NCBI GenBank assembly: GCA_035532735.1
Contig: DATKQM010000013.1
Coordinates: 95,569 to 159,568, forward strand
Direction of reading: 5' to 3'
DNA length: 64,000 bases
From: Chersky-840 sp035532735
GTDB lineage: Bacteria; Actinomycetota; Acidimicrobiia; Acidimicrobiales; UBA8190
How positions within the stretch are numbered: position 1 is the stretch's first letter; each line of letters opens with the position of its first letter. The translations under genes were made by a program, and so were the position numbers. The notes beneath the pieces were generated by a model. The model worked only from the letters and a program-made list of their open reading frames with translations. It was not told where the DNA came from and made no database searches. Positions 34,090 through 43,114 of this stretch are shown here, piece after piece.

Positions 34090-36624
34090 GTGAGCGGGCG
34101 CGTGCTGCCCGTCGCCTGGTACCGCTTCCGGGCCACCTTGCCCCGGCGTCGGGGCGGGTACCTGACGGTGATCGTGCTCCTCGGCCTCCTCGGGGGCGTG
34201 GCCATGGGAGCCATTGCCGGTGCCCGCCGCACCCAGTCCGCCTTCCCCGCCTACCTGGCTGCCACCAAAGCCTCGGACCTTCAGTTCCTCGCCTACGGCC
34301 TGGCCAATATCCCGACCACGAACCTTCTCCGACAACTCGAACATGTGCCCTATGTCAAGGGCGTGGCGAGCGCTCCCTATCTCCTCATGGAGCAGCTCGG
34401 GACGAACGGAAGGCCGGTCTCAGGTGGCGCCAACACCGGCGACGTCCAGGAGCTCGGCAGCGCGGGAGGGATGTACTTCACTCAGGACAAGGTGACGGTG
34501 GCCGAAGGGAGGATGGCCGATCCGCGCCGAGCCGACGAGATGGTGGCCACCGCACAGGCGGCGCACATCTCGGGTTGGCATCTGGGTGAGACCATCGACT
34601 TCGGCGCCTTCACCCTGACGCAGGCGAACGGGCCGGGCTTCAATCTGGAGACGACGAAGCCGGCGGTGCGGGTGTCGCTGAAGCTCGTCGGTATCGTGGT
34701 GCTGTCGAGCCAGGTCGTCCACGACGACGTCGACACGTACCCGGCCGACGTGCTCATGACCCCGGCTCTCACCCGGCGGTTGAGCCACAGTGGGGCCTAC
34801 CCGACCTACGGACTGCGTCTCGACCACGGGAGCAGCGACGTCGCCGCGGTGGAGCGCGACGTCATCGGCATCCTGCCTCCGGGAAGTCCCTACACCTTCC
34901 ACGTCACGTCCGTGGTCGAGGGACAGGTCGAGCGAGCCAGCAAACCGGAGGCCATCGCGCTGGGCGTCTTCGGTGCCATCGCCGCGCTGGCGGCTCTGCT
35001 CATCGCCGGCCTCGCCATCAGCCGGGCCCTGTGGGAGAACGGCGAGGACCTCGACGTCCTGCGCGCCATCGGAGCCGATACGGTGACCACGACGACCGAC
35101 GCCCTGTTCGGTCTGGTGGGGGCGGTCGTCATTGGGGGACTGGTGGCGGTGGGCGTCGCCGTGGGATTGTCACCGTTGGCGCCCATCGGGCCGACGCGCC
35201 AGGTGGATCGTGCTCCGGGGATCAACTTCGACTGGACGGTCCTCGCGATCGGGCTGGCGGTCTTGACGTTGGGCCTGAGCGCGCTGACCGTGGTCCTCGC
35301 CTACCGCCGGGCCACCCGACCTTTCGGCGAGCGGGCGGAGCCCGTGGAGCGGCGATCGCGTCTCGTCAACGCGGCGGCCAGGATGGGGCTTCCACCGTCG
35401 GCCATCGCCGGGCTGCGGTTCTCGCTGGAGCGAGGGCACGGGCGTAGTGCCGTCCCAGTACGCTCGGCACTCATCGGCGCCGTGCTGGCGGTGACGGTCG
35501 TCGCGGCAACACTCACCTTCGCCAGTGGCCTGCACACCCTCGACTCACACCCCGCCCTGTACGGGTGGAACTGGAGCTATGCCATCGACTCGCCCGGTGG
35601 CAACAACATCCCGCCCGCCGCCGGCACGCTGCTCGATCGCGACCGCGACGTGGCGGCGTGGGCGGGGTTCAGCTTCGCCAGTATCCAGATCGACGGGCTC
35701 ACCGTTCCCGCGCTGTTGACGGCCTCGCACAGTCGTCTCGATCCGCCGCTCCTGTCGGGCCACGAGATCGACACCAAGCACGAGATCGTGGTGGGTGCCT
35801 CCACGCTCGCCGCCCTGCACAAGAAGCTCGGCAGCACCGTCACCGTCAGCTACGGCAGTCCTCACGACGCCCCGGTGTATGTACCCCCCACCCCCCTGGT
35901 GGTGGTGGGCATCGCCACCATGCCGGCTATCGGATCAGCAGGAACACTCCATGTGTCGATGGGAACCGGCGTGCTGGTGCCGACTGGTGTCGAACCGGCG
36001 GCGATGCGACAGGCGCTCACCAGCCCCGACCCCAACCAGAACGGGCCCGCGATCGACGTGGTCCAGCTCCGTCGGGGAGTGACCGCGGCGGCGGGCCGCG
36101 CCTCGCTCCAACGCATCGCGGCCGCCGCCACCACGGTGATGGCCCACGACCCTCTGGGCGCGGGTGACAGCTACAACGTGCTGGGCGTGCAACGACCGGC
36201 CGAGATCGTGAATTACCAATCGACCGGCGCCACCCCTGCCACGCTGGCGGCGGGGCTGGCAGTCGGGGCGGTGGTGGCTCTGGGCCTCACCCTGACCGCC
36301 TCGGTCCGGCGCCGCCGACGCGACCTGGCGCTGCTCAAGACCCTCGGCTTCACCCCGCGTCAATTGGCGACCGCAGTGGCCTGGCAGGCGTCGGTCGCGG
36401 CCACGGTAGGCATCATCATCGGACTCCCGGCCGGGATCGTGTTTGGGCGGTGGCTGTGGACGCTCTTTGCTCGCGTCATCTATGCCGTGCCCCAGCCGTC
36501 GGTACCGGTTCTCGAGATCGTCCTGGTCGGCCTCGGCGCCCTCGTTCTGGCCAACGTGGTGGCCGCCATCCCCGGGCGCATCGCGGCCCGGACGTCGACC
36601 GCGCACATCCTTCGTGCCGAGTGA
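34090..36624 (+). CDS. FtsX/MacB-type ABC transporter permease
   Basis: The 844-residue protein has two FtsX-like halves. A first helix (GGYLTVIVLLGLLGGVAMGA) and a large extracellular domain are followed by three helices around residues 290-410. A second helix near 450 and another external domain precede three C-terminal helices (ATLAAGLAVGAVVALGLTL; AVAWQASVAATVGIIIGLPA; VLEIVLVGLGALVLANVVAA). The segment ALLKTLGFTPRQL is the typical ATPase-coupling loop. Such permeases move lipids or peptides or act as mechanotransmitters. No ATPase gene adjoins it, so the partner is encoded elsewhere. Confidence 0.88.
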   Translation: MSGRVLPVAWYRFRATLPRRRGGYLTVIVLLGLLGGVAMGAIAGARRTQSAFPAYLAATKASDLQFLAYGLANIPTTNLLRQLEHVPYVKGVASAPYLLMEQLGTNGRPVSGGANTGDVQELGSAGGMYFTQDKVTVAEGRMADPRRADEMVATAQAAHISGWHLGETIDFGAFTLTQANGPGFNLETTKPAVRVSLKLVGIVVLSSQVVHDDVDTYPADVLMTPALTRRLSHSGAYPTYGLRLDHGSSDVAAVERDVIGILPPGSPYTFHVTSVVEGQVERASKPEAIALGVFGAIAALAALLIAGLAISRALWENGEDLDVLRAIGADTVTTTTDALFGLVGAVVIGGLVAVGVAVGLSPLAPIGPTRQVDRAPGINFDWTVLAIGLAVLTLGLSALTVVLAYRRATRPFGERAEPVERRSRLVNAAARMGLPPSAIAGLRFSLERGHGRSAVPVRSALIGAVLAVTVVAATLTFASGLHTLDSHPALYGWNWSYAIDSPGGNNIPPAAGTLLDRDRDVAAWAGFSFASIQIDGLTVPALLTASHSRLDPPLLSGHEIDTKHEIVVGASTLAALHKKLGSTVTVSYGSPHDAPVYVPPTPLVVVGIATMPAIGSAGTLHVSMGTGVLVPTGVEPAAMRQALTSPDPNQNGPAIDVVQLRRGVTAAAGRASLQRIAAAATTVMAHDPLGAGDSYNVLGVQRPAEIVNYQSTGATPATLAAGLAVGAVVALGLTLTASVRRRRRDLALLKTLGFTPRQLATAVAWQASVAATVGIIIGLPAGIVFGRWLWTLFARVIYAVPQPSVPVLEIVLVGLGALVLANVVAAIPGRIAARTSTAHILRAE

Positions 36625-36644
36625 TGGGCTCCTGAGCAGCTGCT

Positions 36645-38342
36645 CTACGCACTTGCACCGGGGCGCAACGCTGTGACGGCTTCGTCCACCGTCGAGAAGA
36701 TCCGGTTCCGGCCGATGCGGTCGAGCAGCCCGCTGCGGGCGAGGTTCTGCGGTGCGCCACCCACGGCCCGGGCCAATCCCATCACGATGTGAGTTCGGTC
36801 GAGCTCGTCCACCAGGGCGCGCACCGTCCTCGTCCCGGTGTAGTCGATGTCGGTGATGGCGTCGGCGTCGATGACGAGCACCGTCGGAGGGGTTGTCGCC
36901 CCGGACAAGGCCTTGCGGATCTCGGCCTGGAAGACCGCCGCATTGGCGTAGTAGACCGGCGCCAGCCACTGGACCACCACCACGCCGGGTACGGTCACGG
37001 GCCGGTCATGATGGCTCAGGGGCTCCCAGCTGGTGGTGCCGGGGATCTTGCCGAGGATGTAGCTGTGGGGTCGGGCCGAGCGTCGGGTCCGGTCGAGGAT
37101 GGCGAGACCCACGGCGACACCGATCCCTTGTTCGACGCCGATGAAGGCCACCGTGAGCAGCGTGACGATGGCGAGGCCGAATTCCCACTTGTCGAACCGG
37201 AACACCGAGATGAGCTGGCCGACGTGGAAGAGACGGGTGGCCACGAAGATGAGGATGGCGGCCAGCGTCGCCAGGGGCACGTCGCGAAGCAGGCCCGCGG
37301 CGGGAATGACGAGCACGACGCCGGCCGCGGCGGCCAGGCCCGCGAATTGGGTTCGACCTCCCGCCGAGGCCACCGCCCCCGTCCGGGCCGGGCTGGCGTC
37401 GGCCGCGAAGGACCCGGCCAACCCGGCCAGGATGCTGCCGGTTCCCACACCGACGAAGTCGCGGTTCACGTCGACGTCGTAACCACCTTGGTCCGCGAAG
37501 GCCCGAGTGGTGGCCGCGGTCTGGCTGAGCACGACGAGGGCCACCACCGCCGCGATGGGAAGCACCTGGCCCAGTGACGACCACGAGAGATCTTTGAGCC
37601 CGATGTGGGGCGCGCCGTGGGCGACGGTCCCGAGGACGGGCACCCCGTGGCCGTGGAGTCCGGCAGCGGCGACAACCAGGGTCGAGCCCACCAGACCGAA
37701 CAGCGCGGCGGGGAGCTTCCGGTCGATCCGCTCGGCCGCCGTGACGACGGCGAAGACCGCCACGCCGATGCCGACCGCCCATCCGTTGGCCTGGCCCAGG
37801 TGCCCGATGACGCTGGAGACGCGATGGACGGTCGTCCCCGACACCGGCCCAAGCGCGAGGAGGTCGGGAAGTTGGTGCACGACGATGATCACCGCCACAC
37901 CACCCAGGAACCCGGTGATGATCGGGGCGGACAGGAAGTCGGCGATCCACCCCAACCGCAGCAGGCCCACCCCAGCCACGAGGACACCCACGGTGACCGC
38001 CAGTAGCGACACGAGTGCGATGTACTGCGCCGAGCCGGTCGGCGAGATGTGGGCGATCCCCGCTGCGAAGAGCGGTGCGATGGTGGAGTCGGCGCCCACC
38101 GACAGCTGGGGGGCCGAGCCCAGCACTGCGAAGGCGAGGGTCCCGGCGATGAAGACGTAGAGCCCGGTGATGGGGGGCATCCCGGCCAGACGCGACGTCG
38201 CCAACTGCTCGGGGACGGCGATCGCCAACAGTGTGAGCCCGGCGAGGAGATCGGGGGCCAGCCACTTCCGCTGGTATCCCTGCAACGACCTCATGAGGGC
38301 CGGAATCTGCAACCGCCGGCCCGGCTCGGGAGACACCGTCAT
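36645..38342 (-). CDS. SulP-family anion transporter with STAS domain
   Basis: SulP proteins carry sulfate, bicarbonate or other anions. The 565-residue protein starts with the family segment YQRKWLAPDLLAGLTLLAIA, then LPPITGLYVFIAGT-like helix 2 (here MPPITGLYVFIAGTLAFAVL). About ten or more helices run to residue 430, and a cytosolic STAS domain at about 455-565 ends in VIDADAITDIDYTGTRTVRA. The ATG at 38342 follows the ribosome site GGAGAGGGG. It lies 31 bases downstream of the DUF503 gene in the same direction. Confidence 0.9.
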   Translation of the reverse strand: MTVSPEPGRRLQIPALMRSLQGYQRKWLAPDLLAGLTLLAIAVPEQLATSRLAGMPPITGLYVFIAGTLAFAVLGSAPQLSVGADSTIAPLFAAGIAHISPTGSAQYIALVSLLAVTVGVLVAGVGLLRLGWIADFLSAPIITGFLGGVAVIIVVHQLPDLLALGPVSGTTVHRVSSVIGHLGQANGWAVGIGVAVFAVVTAAERIDRKLPAALFGLVGSTLVVAAAGLHGHGVPVLGTVAHGAPHIGLKDLSWSSLGQVLPIAAVVALVVLSQTAATTRAFADQGGYDVDVNRDFVGVGTGSILAGLAGSFAADASPARTGAVASAGGRTQFAGLAAAAGVVLVIPAAGLLRDVPLATLAAILIFVATRLFHVGQLISVFRFDKWEFGLAIVTLLTVAFIGVEQGIGVAVGLAILDRTRRSARPHSYILGKIPGTTSWEPLSHHDRPVTVPGVVVVQWLAPVYYANAAVFQAEIRKALSGATTPPTVLVIDADAITDIDYTGTRTVRALVDELDRTHIVMGLARAVGGAPQNLARSGLLDRIGRNRIFSTVDEAVTALRPGASA

Positions 38343-38373
38343 CAGTTCGGTCCCCTCTCCGCCGAGGCGGCGG

Positions 38374-38667
38374 TCACGGGTCGAGGTCGAGCCAGTGTCG
38401 CACGCTGGAGACCACCGTGACCTCGGGATGCGACCAGACGAACCGCTCGACCTTGTCGAGGATCTCCTCCACGTGATGGGCGTCAGGGGCGACGGTGGTG
38501 AACCCGATGGTGGTCCGCTGCCAGAGGTCGTGGTGGTCGACCTCCGAAGCTGACACTCCATACCGCCGCCGGGCCGTCTCGACGAGGTGGCGGACAACAC
38601 CCCGCTTGGCCTTCAATGACTCACTGGCGCCGATGTGGAGCTCCATCTCCTGCGCGGCGACGTGCAT
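38374..38667 (-). CDS. DUF503 family protein (YlxP-like)
   Basis: The 97-residue protein starts MHVAAQEMELHIGASESLKAKRGVVR, close to the DUF503 pattern of a small ferredoxin-like fold, and contains VSASEVDHHDLWQRTTIGF. In many bacteria it accompanies ribosome-maturation genes, but here it precedes a SulP transporter. The ATG at 38667 fits the family start; a GTG at 38676 is possible. Confidence 0.85.
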   Translation of the reverse strand: MHVAAQEMELHIGASESLKAKRGVVRHLVETARRRYGVSASEVDHHDLWQRTTIGFTTVAPDAHHVEEILDKVERFVWSHPEVTVVSSVRHWLDLDP

Positions 38668-38780
38668 GGGGCTCACGGCCGCACGAGGTTATCGGGACGC
38701 GCCTCGCAGCGCCGTAGCTGAGAGGTCAGCGAACGATCCGTCGTCGGGGTTGGGGTCCGATTCGGGTTGGGGTTTGCAAA

Positions 38781-40070
38781 ATGAGCACACAGCCAACGAC
38801 GGACCCCTCTCACGGCAAACGGTCGACATCGATGATCGACATCGATAGGAAATGGTTGCATCCAGTTGTCACATCGGTGCGATGTCTTTCGTCGAAGGTT
38901 GTTACACCCGAATGGTTGACTGTCCCCGTGGATCTTGATGTCCTCACTGACACGATCGATCGGTTGAGCGGATCGGACCCATCGGCGTGCGCCGACACAG
39001 AGGCGATCGAGATCCTCCAACGTCAGCTCGCTCGCCTCGAGTCCTTCGTCACCAACGCCACAGCCGCGTTCGACGCGGCGGGGAATTGGGTGCCCGACGG
39101 CGCACGGAGCGCGTCGGGATGGCTCGTCACCCGGTGTCGACTGCCGAAGGCCCGGGCCCGAGGAATGGTGCGCAGGGGTCGATCTCTACGCCACATCCCC
39201 CATTGCGCCAGAGCTTGGACCGGTGGTGACATCACGGCGGCGCAGGTGGACGTCATTGCTGATCTCCGTAACGACTCCAACGCTGATGCGCTCGCGCGCG
39301 ACGAGGAGATGCTCGTAGGCCAAGCGAGCACCTTGCGGTACGACCTATTCGTGCGCGCCGCCCACTACTGGAAGCACCTTGCTGACCCCGACGGCGTCGA
39401 AGATGACGACCAACGACGTCGGAATGCTCGTGATGTCTACCTCGACAGCAGTTTCGGTGGAATGTGGTTCGGCAAGATCACGCTCGACCCCATCTCCGGG
39501 TCGATCGTGGGAGCGGAGCTCGAACGCCTCGAACAGGCCATGTTCGAAACGGATTGGGCCGCGGCACGCGCCGAGCTCGGACGCGACCCCACCTTCGTTG
39601 ACCTGGCCCGGACCCCCGGCCAACGTCGAGCCGATGCCCTGGTCGAGATGGCGACGCGGAGTCGGACGGCCCCGAACGATGGGCGTCGGCCGACGCCGTT
39701 GTTCAGCGTCCTGATCGACTACGAGACATTGCGTGGACGGGTCTGTGAGTTGGCCGATCAGACGGTCATCTCCCCGGGATCGCTGCTTCCGTGGTTGGAC
39801 GAGGCGTACCTGGAGCGAGTGGTGTTTGCGCCGGATCGACGTGTCGAGGTCAGCACGACCGCCCGGTTGTTCTCGGGGGCGACGCGCCGGGCCATCGAAC
39901 TACGCGATCGGGAGTGCACCCATCGGTACTGCGACATCCCGGCATCGTCGTGTCAGGTCGACCACATCGTTCCCTCCACCGCCGGTGGTCCCACCATCGA
40001 GGAGAACGGGCGATTGCTGTGCGGGTTCCACAACAGGCTGCGAAACGCGAGACCACCTCCCGACGGTTAA
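38781..40070 (+). CDS. DUF222 (13E12 family) protein with C-terminal HNH nuclease domain
   Basis: The 429-residue protein has a helical DUF222 region (about residues 55-330) and a C-terminal HNH domain. Its metal ligands and catalytic residues are visible as ECTHRYC, CQVDHIVPSTAGGPT, the Asn in EENGRLLC and GFHNRL. The 13E12 family is expanded and repetitive in actinobacteria, and its role is not established. The first 150 coding bases are richer in A and T than the neighbours, and the N-terminus is atypical, so the true start may lie near 38930. The surroundings show no terminal repeats. Confidence 0.82.
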   Translation: MSTQPTTDPSHGKRSTSMIDIDRKWLHPVVTSVRCLSSKVVTPEWLTVPVDLDVLTDTIDRLSGSDPSACADTEAIEILQRQLARLESFVTNATAAFDAAGNWVPDGARSASGWLVTRCRLPKARARGMVRRGRSLRHIPHCARAWTGGDITAAQVDVIADLRNDSNADALARDEEMLVGQASTLRYDLFVRAAHYWKHLADPDGVEDDDQRRRNARDVYLDSSFGGMWFGKITLDPISGSIVGAELERLEQAMFETDWAAARAELGRDPTFVDLARTPGQRRADALVEMATRSRTAPNDGRRPTPLFSVLIDYETLRGRVCELADQTVISPGSLLPWLDEAYLERVVFAPDRRVEVSTTARLFSGATRRAIELRDRECTHRYCDIPASSCQVDHIVPSTAGGPTIEENGRLLCGFHNRLRNARPPPDG

Positions 40071-40094
40071 GGCCGATGGTACGGTGCCCCGCTG

Positions 40095-40655
40095 ATGCCT
40101 CTGTGGTTGACCGACGAAGAGTTCGCGATTCTCTGTGCCGCGTGCGACCGCCTCGTGCCCGAGGACGAGACCGCTGGCGCAACGAGGGCTGGTGCTCCCG
40201 ATTACATCGACGGACTGCTCGGTGCTTTCCTCGTCGACCCACCGCGGATCTGGGCCGGTGGCCCGACATCGGGACGACAGGGAGGTGAGGCGGCCTTCGC
40301 CCGGTTCCACCGGTTGGGGGCCCTCGACGAGTTGGCGTGGCGGACGCGCATCGAAGGCTCCCTCGGCATTCCCGAGCGGGAGTTCAACGGGCCGGTGGAA
40401 GGACTCCAACAGCGGTACCGGACGGGGTTGGCGGAGCTCGGGCCCGACTTCTGCGACATCGGTCCCGAAGACCAGGACGAGCGGCTGCGGAGCCGTCGGG
40501 CCTTCACGGCCCTCGTCTACGAGCACTGTTGCGAGGGCATGTACGGGGCCCCGGAGTACGGAGGCAATCGCGACGGTGTGGGATGGGCGGCCATCGAATA
40601 TCCCGGTGACGTCCAACCCCGGGGATGGAGTGACGTCGAGGTGGCGAACCCGTGA
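40095..40655 (+). CDS. Gluconate 2-dehydrogenase subunit 3-like protein
   Basis: The 186-residue protein (DEEFAILCAACDRLVPEDETAGA near the start; FTALVYEHCCEGMYGAPEYGG near the end) fits the small subunit that accompanies membrane or soluble GMC dehydrogenases. Family members usually have a Tat signal peptide, but none is visible here, suggesting a cytosolic complex. Its stop overlaps the GTG start of the GMC gene, so the two are stoichiometric partners. Confidence 0.85.
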   Translation: MPLWLTDEEFAILCAACDRLVPEDETAGATRAGAPDYIDGLLGAFLVDPPRIWAGGPTSGRQGGEAAFARFHRLGALDELAWRTRIEGSLGIPEREFNGPVEGLQQRYRTGLAELGPDFCDIGPEDQDERLRSRRAFTALVYEHCCEGMYGAPEYGGNRDGVGWAAIEYPGDVQPRGWSDVEVANP

Positions 40656-42319
40656 CCGTCGACGCCGTGATCGTGGGGTCGGGGCCCGGCGGGTCCACCG
40701 TGGCCGATGTCCTCACCCGAGCGGGCTGGAATGTGGTCATCGTCGAGAAGGGTCGGAATCACCTTCTCGATCCCGATGAACTCACCAAGCCTGCCGCCGA
40801 CTACTCCAACGACGAGCTCAAGTTCATCTACCGGTACTTCCTGGGGCCCGACCCGTTGATCGAGCCCCGGACCTTCCGCCGGGGCGAGGAGGAGGGGGAC
40901 CACAGCTATGTCGGTGAGGTGAACTCCATCCCGACCACGGTGGGCGGGGGTGGGACCCACGCCGACGGGAAGGTGCCACGGTTTCGTGAGGAGGACTTCG
41001 GTCTCCTGAGCACCCACGGTCCCATCGAGGGAGCGGAGGTGGCGGACTGGCCTCTCACCTACGACGATCTCGAGCCCTTCTACGGTCAGGCCGAGGGGGC
41101 CATCGGGGTGGCGGGCACGGCGGGGGCCAATCCCTTCGCGGCGTGGCGGTCGGGCCCTTATCCCATGCCCTCGGGGGCGCCCATGTACGGCGCCGTGCGT
41201 TCGAGCGCGGCGGCCGAGGCCTTGGGACTGCATCCCTACCCGGCGCCCACCGCGGCGAACTCGGTTCCCTACGACGGCCGACCGGCCTGCAACAACTGCG
41301 GGTTCTGTGCCTTCTTCGGTTGTCCCATCCACGCCAAGGGCGACCCCATCGCGCTGTTGCTCCGGGCCATGGCGTCAGGGCGAGCCGAGCTGTTGTCCGA
41401 GACCTTCGTCTCCCGACTGATCACCGACGGGCGGCGAGCCACCGGCGTCGAGGTCATCGGTCCCGACGGGGCGACGAGGAGGATCGACGCCCGGCACGTG
41501 GTCATCGCCGCCGGGGCGGTCGAGACGCCCCGGTTGCTCTTGTTGTCGGGGATCGACCACCATCTCGTGGGCCGGAACTTCATGGTCCACTTCCAGACCT
41601 TTGTCATCGGGATCCTCCCCGAGCGGGTGCACGGTCACAAGGGTCGGGCCGTGACCCACGTCCACGACGACGCCATGATCATCGACGACGCGGCCCGGGC
41701 TGCCGCGGCCGAAGCGGGGTTGCCGTGGATCCGGGGCGGTCTCGTCGAGCACGGCGGGCCCAGCCTGCCGGTGATGGAGGCGAAGATCTACCCGTGGGGC
41801 GCGAAGCACAAGTCGCTCATGCGGGCCTCGCCCATGCGTGACCGGATGTGGGCCTTCACCATGCAGGGCGAGGACCTGCCCCAGCTCACCAACCGGGTGG
41901 ACCTCGACCCCACCGTCCGCGACGTCCGGGGGTTCCCCGTGGCCCGGGTCACCTACCGGCCCCATCGCCACGAGATCGTGGCTTCTGCCCATCACGCCCC
42001 GCGTCTGGTCCGCGTTCTCGAGGACATGGGGGCCACCTGGACGATGACGTCGACCTCACCGCTGGTCGAGGGCGAGGACCGCCGCGGCGCGCTGTCGGCC
42101 ATCCCCATGAGCCGCCACGTCATGGGCACCACCCGGATGGGTGACGACCCGAAGACCTCGGTGGTCGACGCCTTCGGTCGGATCCATGACCTCGACAACG
42201 TCGTGGTGGCCGACTCGTCGGTGTTCGTGACCTCGGCGGGATACGGCCCCACCCTCACCCTCGTGGCCCTGGCGGCACGTGCCGCCGCGGCCATGGTGGG
42301 GAGGACCGCACCGACCTGA
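40652..42319 (+). CDS. GMC-family FAD oxidoreductase
   Basis: Oxidises an alcohol, sugar or sterol with FAD. The 555-residue protein has the FAD loop VIVGSGPGGSTVADVLTRAG at about residues 6-25 and the GMC segment VGGGGTHADGKVPRF. The C-terminal catalytic region reads SRHVMGTTRMGDDP and VVADSSVFVTSAGYGPTLT. A striking cysteine cluster, CNNCGFCAFFGC, occurs near residue 212; similar clusters occur in long-chain alcohol oxidases and some Fe-S-containing GMC dehydrogenases. No cytochrome subunit follows, so the electron acceptor is unknown. Confidence 0.88.
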   Translation: MTVDAVIVGSGPGGSTVADVLTRAGWNVVIVEKGRNHLLDPDELTKPAADYSNDELKFIYRYFLGPDPLIEPRTFRRGEEEGDHSYVGEVNSIPTTVGGGGTHADGKVPRFREEDFGLLSTHGPIEGAEVADWPLTYDDLEPFYGQAEGAIGVAGTAGANPFAAWRSGPYPMPSGAPMYGAVRSSAAAEALGLHPYPAPTAANSVPYDGRPACNNCGFCAFFGCPIHAKGDPIALLLRAMASGRAELLSETFVSRLITDGRRATGVEVIGPDGATRRIDARHVVIAAGAVETPRLLLLSGIDHHLVGRNFMVHFQTFVIGILPERVHGHKGRAVTHVHDDAMIIDDAARAAAAEAGLPWIRGGLVEHGGPSLPVMEAKIYPWGAKHKSLMRASPMRDRMWAFTMQGEDLPQLTNRVDLDPTVRDVRGFPVARVTYRPHRHEIVASAHHAPRLVRVLEDMGATWTMTSTSPLVEGEDRRGALSAIPMSRHVMGTTRMGDDPKTSVVDAFGRIHDLDNVVVADSSVFVTSAGYGPTLTLVALAARAAAAMVGRTAPT

Positions 42320-42321
42320 TC

Positions 42322-42351
42322 AGACCCGGAGGGCGGCTTCGGCCTGGGTCT
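42322..42351. terminator. Hairpin between convergent GMC and hydrolase genes
   Basis: AGACCC and GGGTCT flank a GC-rich inner segment that can partly pair, placed just after the GMC stop and before the hydrolase stop. It is imperfect, with no U-tract. Confidence 0.4.
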
Positions 42352-42362
42352 AACCGGGGAGG

Positions 42363-43097
42363 TCAGTCCAGGAGGTGGGCGGCGAGCAGCTTGCCGCTGG
42401 CTTCGAATTCCTCGGCGGGGACCTCGGCGTGCATCCCCGGGCTCACGTGCATCCGCTTGTCGGTGCTGCCGAATGTCTCGAAGAGCTCGAAGGCAAGTTC
42501 CCGGGGGAAGAGCTCGTCGTGCCACTGGACCAAGAAGAGGAGGGGGCACGACACCGCGGAGGCATCGACGGCGAACCGGTCCTTGGTGGGTCCGGCGATC
42601 CCCATGAGGCCGAGGACCGCTACCGCCACGCGCGGCTCGGCGGCCACGGTCGGGAGGCCGAAGATCGTTCCCATGGACAGCCCCCAGTAGCCGCACGGCC
42701 CGGGGGTGACCTCGGGCAGGGCCTGGACGGCGTCGAGGGTGGTGCGCCAGTCGCCGACCATCTCGTCGATGAGCCCGGGCTCCGCCGACCACTGTTGGAC
42801 GAAGTCGACGAAGGGAAGCCCCGCCACCAGACCCTTGTCGGCGCGGCGATCCCCGTGGACGGGTCCGTCGATGGCGACGGCGGAGAGCCCGTGGCGACGG
42901 ACGAGCCCACGGGCCAGGGCCACGATGTAGTCCTCGCGCTTGGATCCCGCCGCTCCGTGGCCGAGCATGACCACGGGTCGCGGCCGGTGGTCGTCCGCCG
43001 CGGTCCACAAGACACCGGGGATACGTCGATCGCCACGGCTGATCTCGAAGGTCCGTTCGCGCACCCCCTTGGCAGCGACGTCGGTTCCGAACGTCAT
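42363..43097 (-). CDS. Alpha/beta-hydrolase
   Basis: The 244-residue protein has the triad elements GYWGLSMGTIFG (nucleophile Ser), LVQWHDELFPRE (Asp) and HVSPGMHAEVP (His), with VMLGHGAAGSKRED as the oxyanion region. It resembles dienelactone-hydrolase-like or carboxylesterase enzymes. The ATG at 43097 begins the conserved part. It lies 17 bases after the acyl-CoA dehydrogenase gene and is probably in its operon. Confidence 0.83.
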   Translation of the reverse strand: MTFGTDVAAKGVRERTFEISRGDRRIPGVLWTAADDHRPRPVVMLGHGAAGSKREDYIVALARGLVRRHGLSAVAIDGPVHGDRRADKGLVAGLPFVDFVQQWSAEPGLIDEMVGDWRTTLDAVQALPEVTPGPCGYWGLSMGTIFGLPTVAAEPRVAVAVLGLMGIAGPTKDRFAVDASAVSCPLLFLVQWHDELFPRELAFELFETFGSTDKRMHVSPGMHAEVPAEEFEASGKLLAAHLLD

Positions 43098-43114
43098 GGG
43101 GGCGATGGTCCCGG

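Noticed and set aside
36625..36644. GAGCAGCTGCTC palindrome between permease and SulP stops as an operator
   Set aside because: It lies between two convergent gene ends, so control of initiation is implausible; too short for a confident terminator.
38781..40070. HNH gene as part of an insertion sequence or homing element
   Set aside because: No terminal inverted repeats, target duplication or interrupted host gene could be seen around it.
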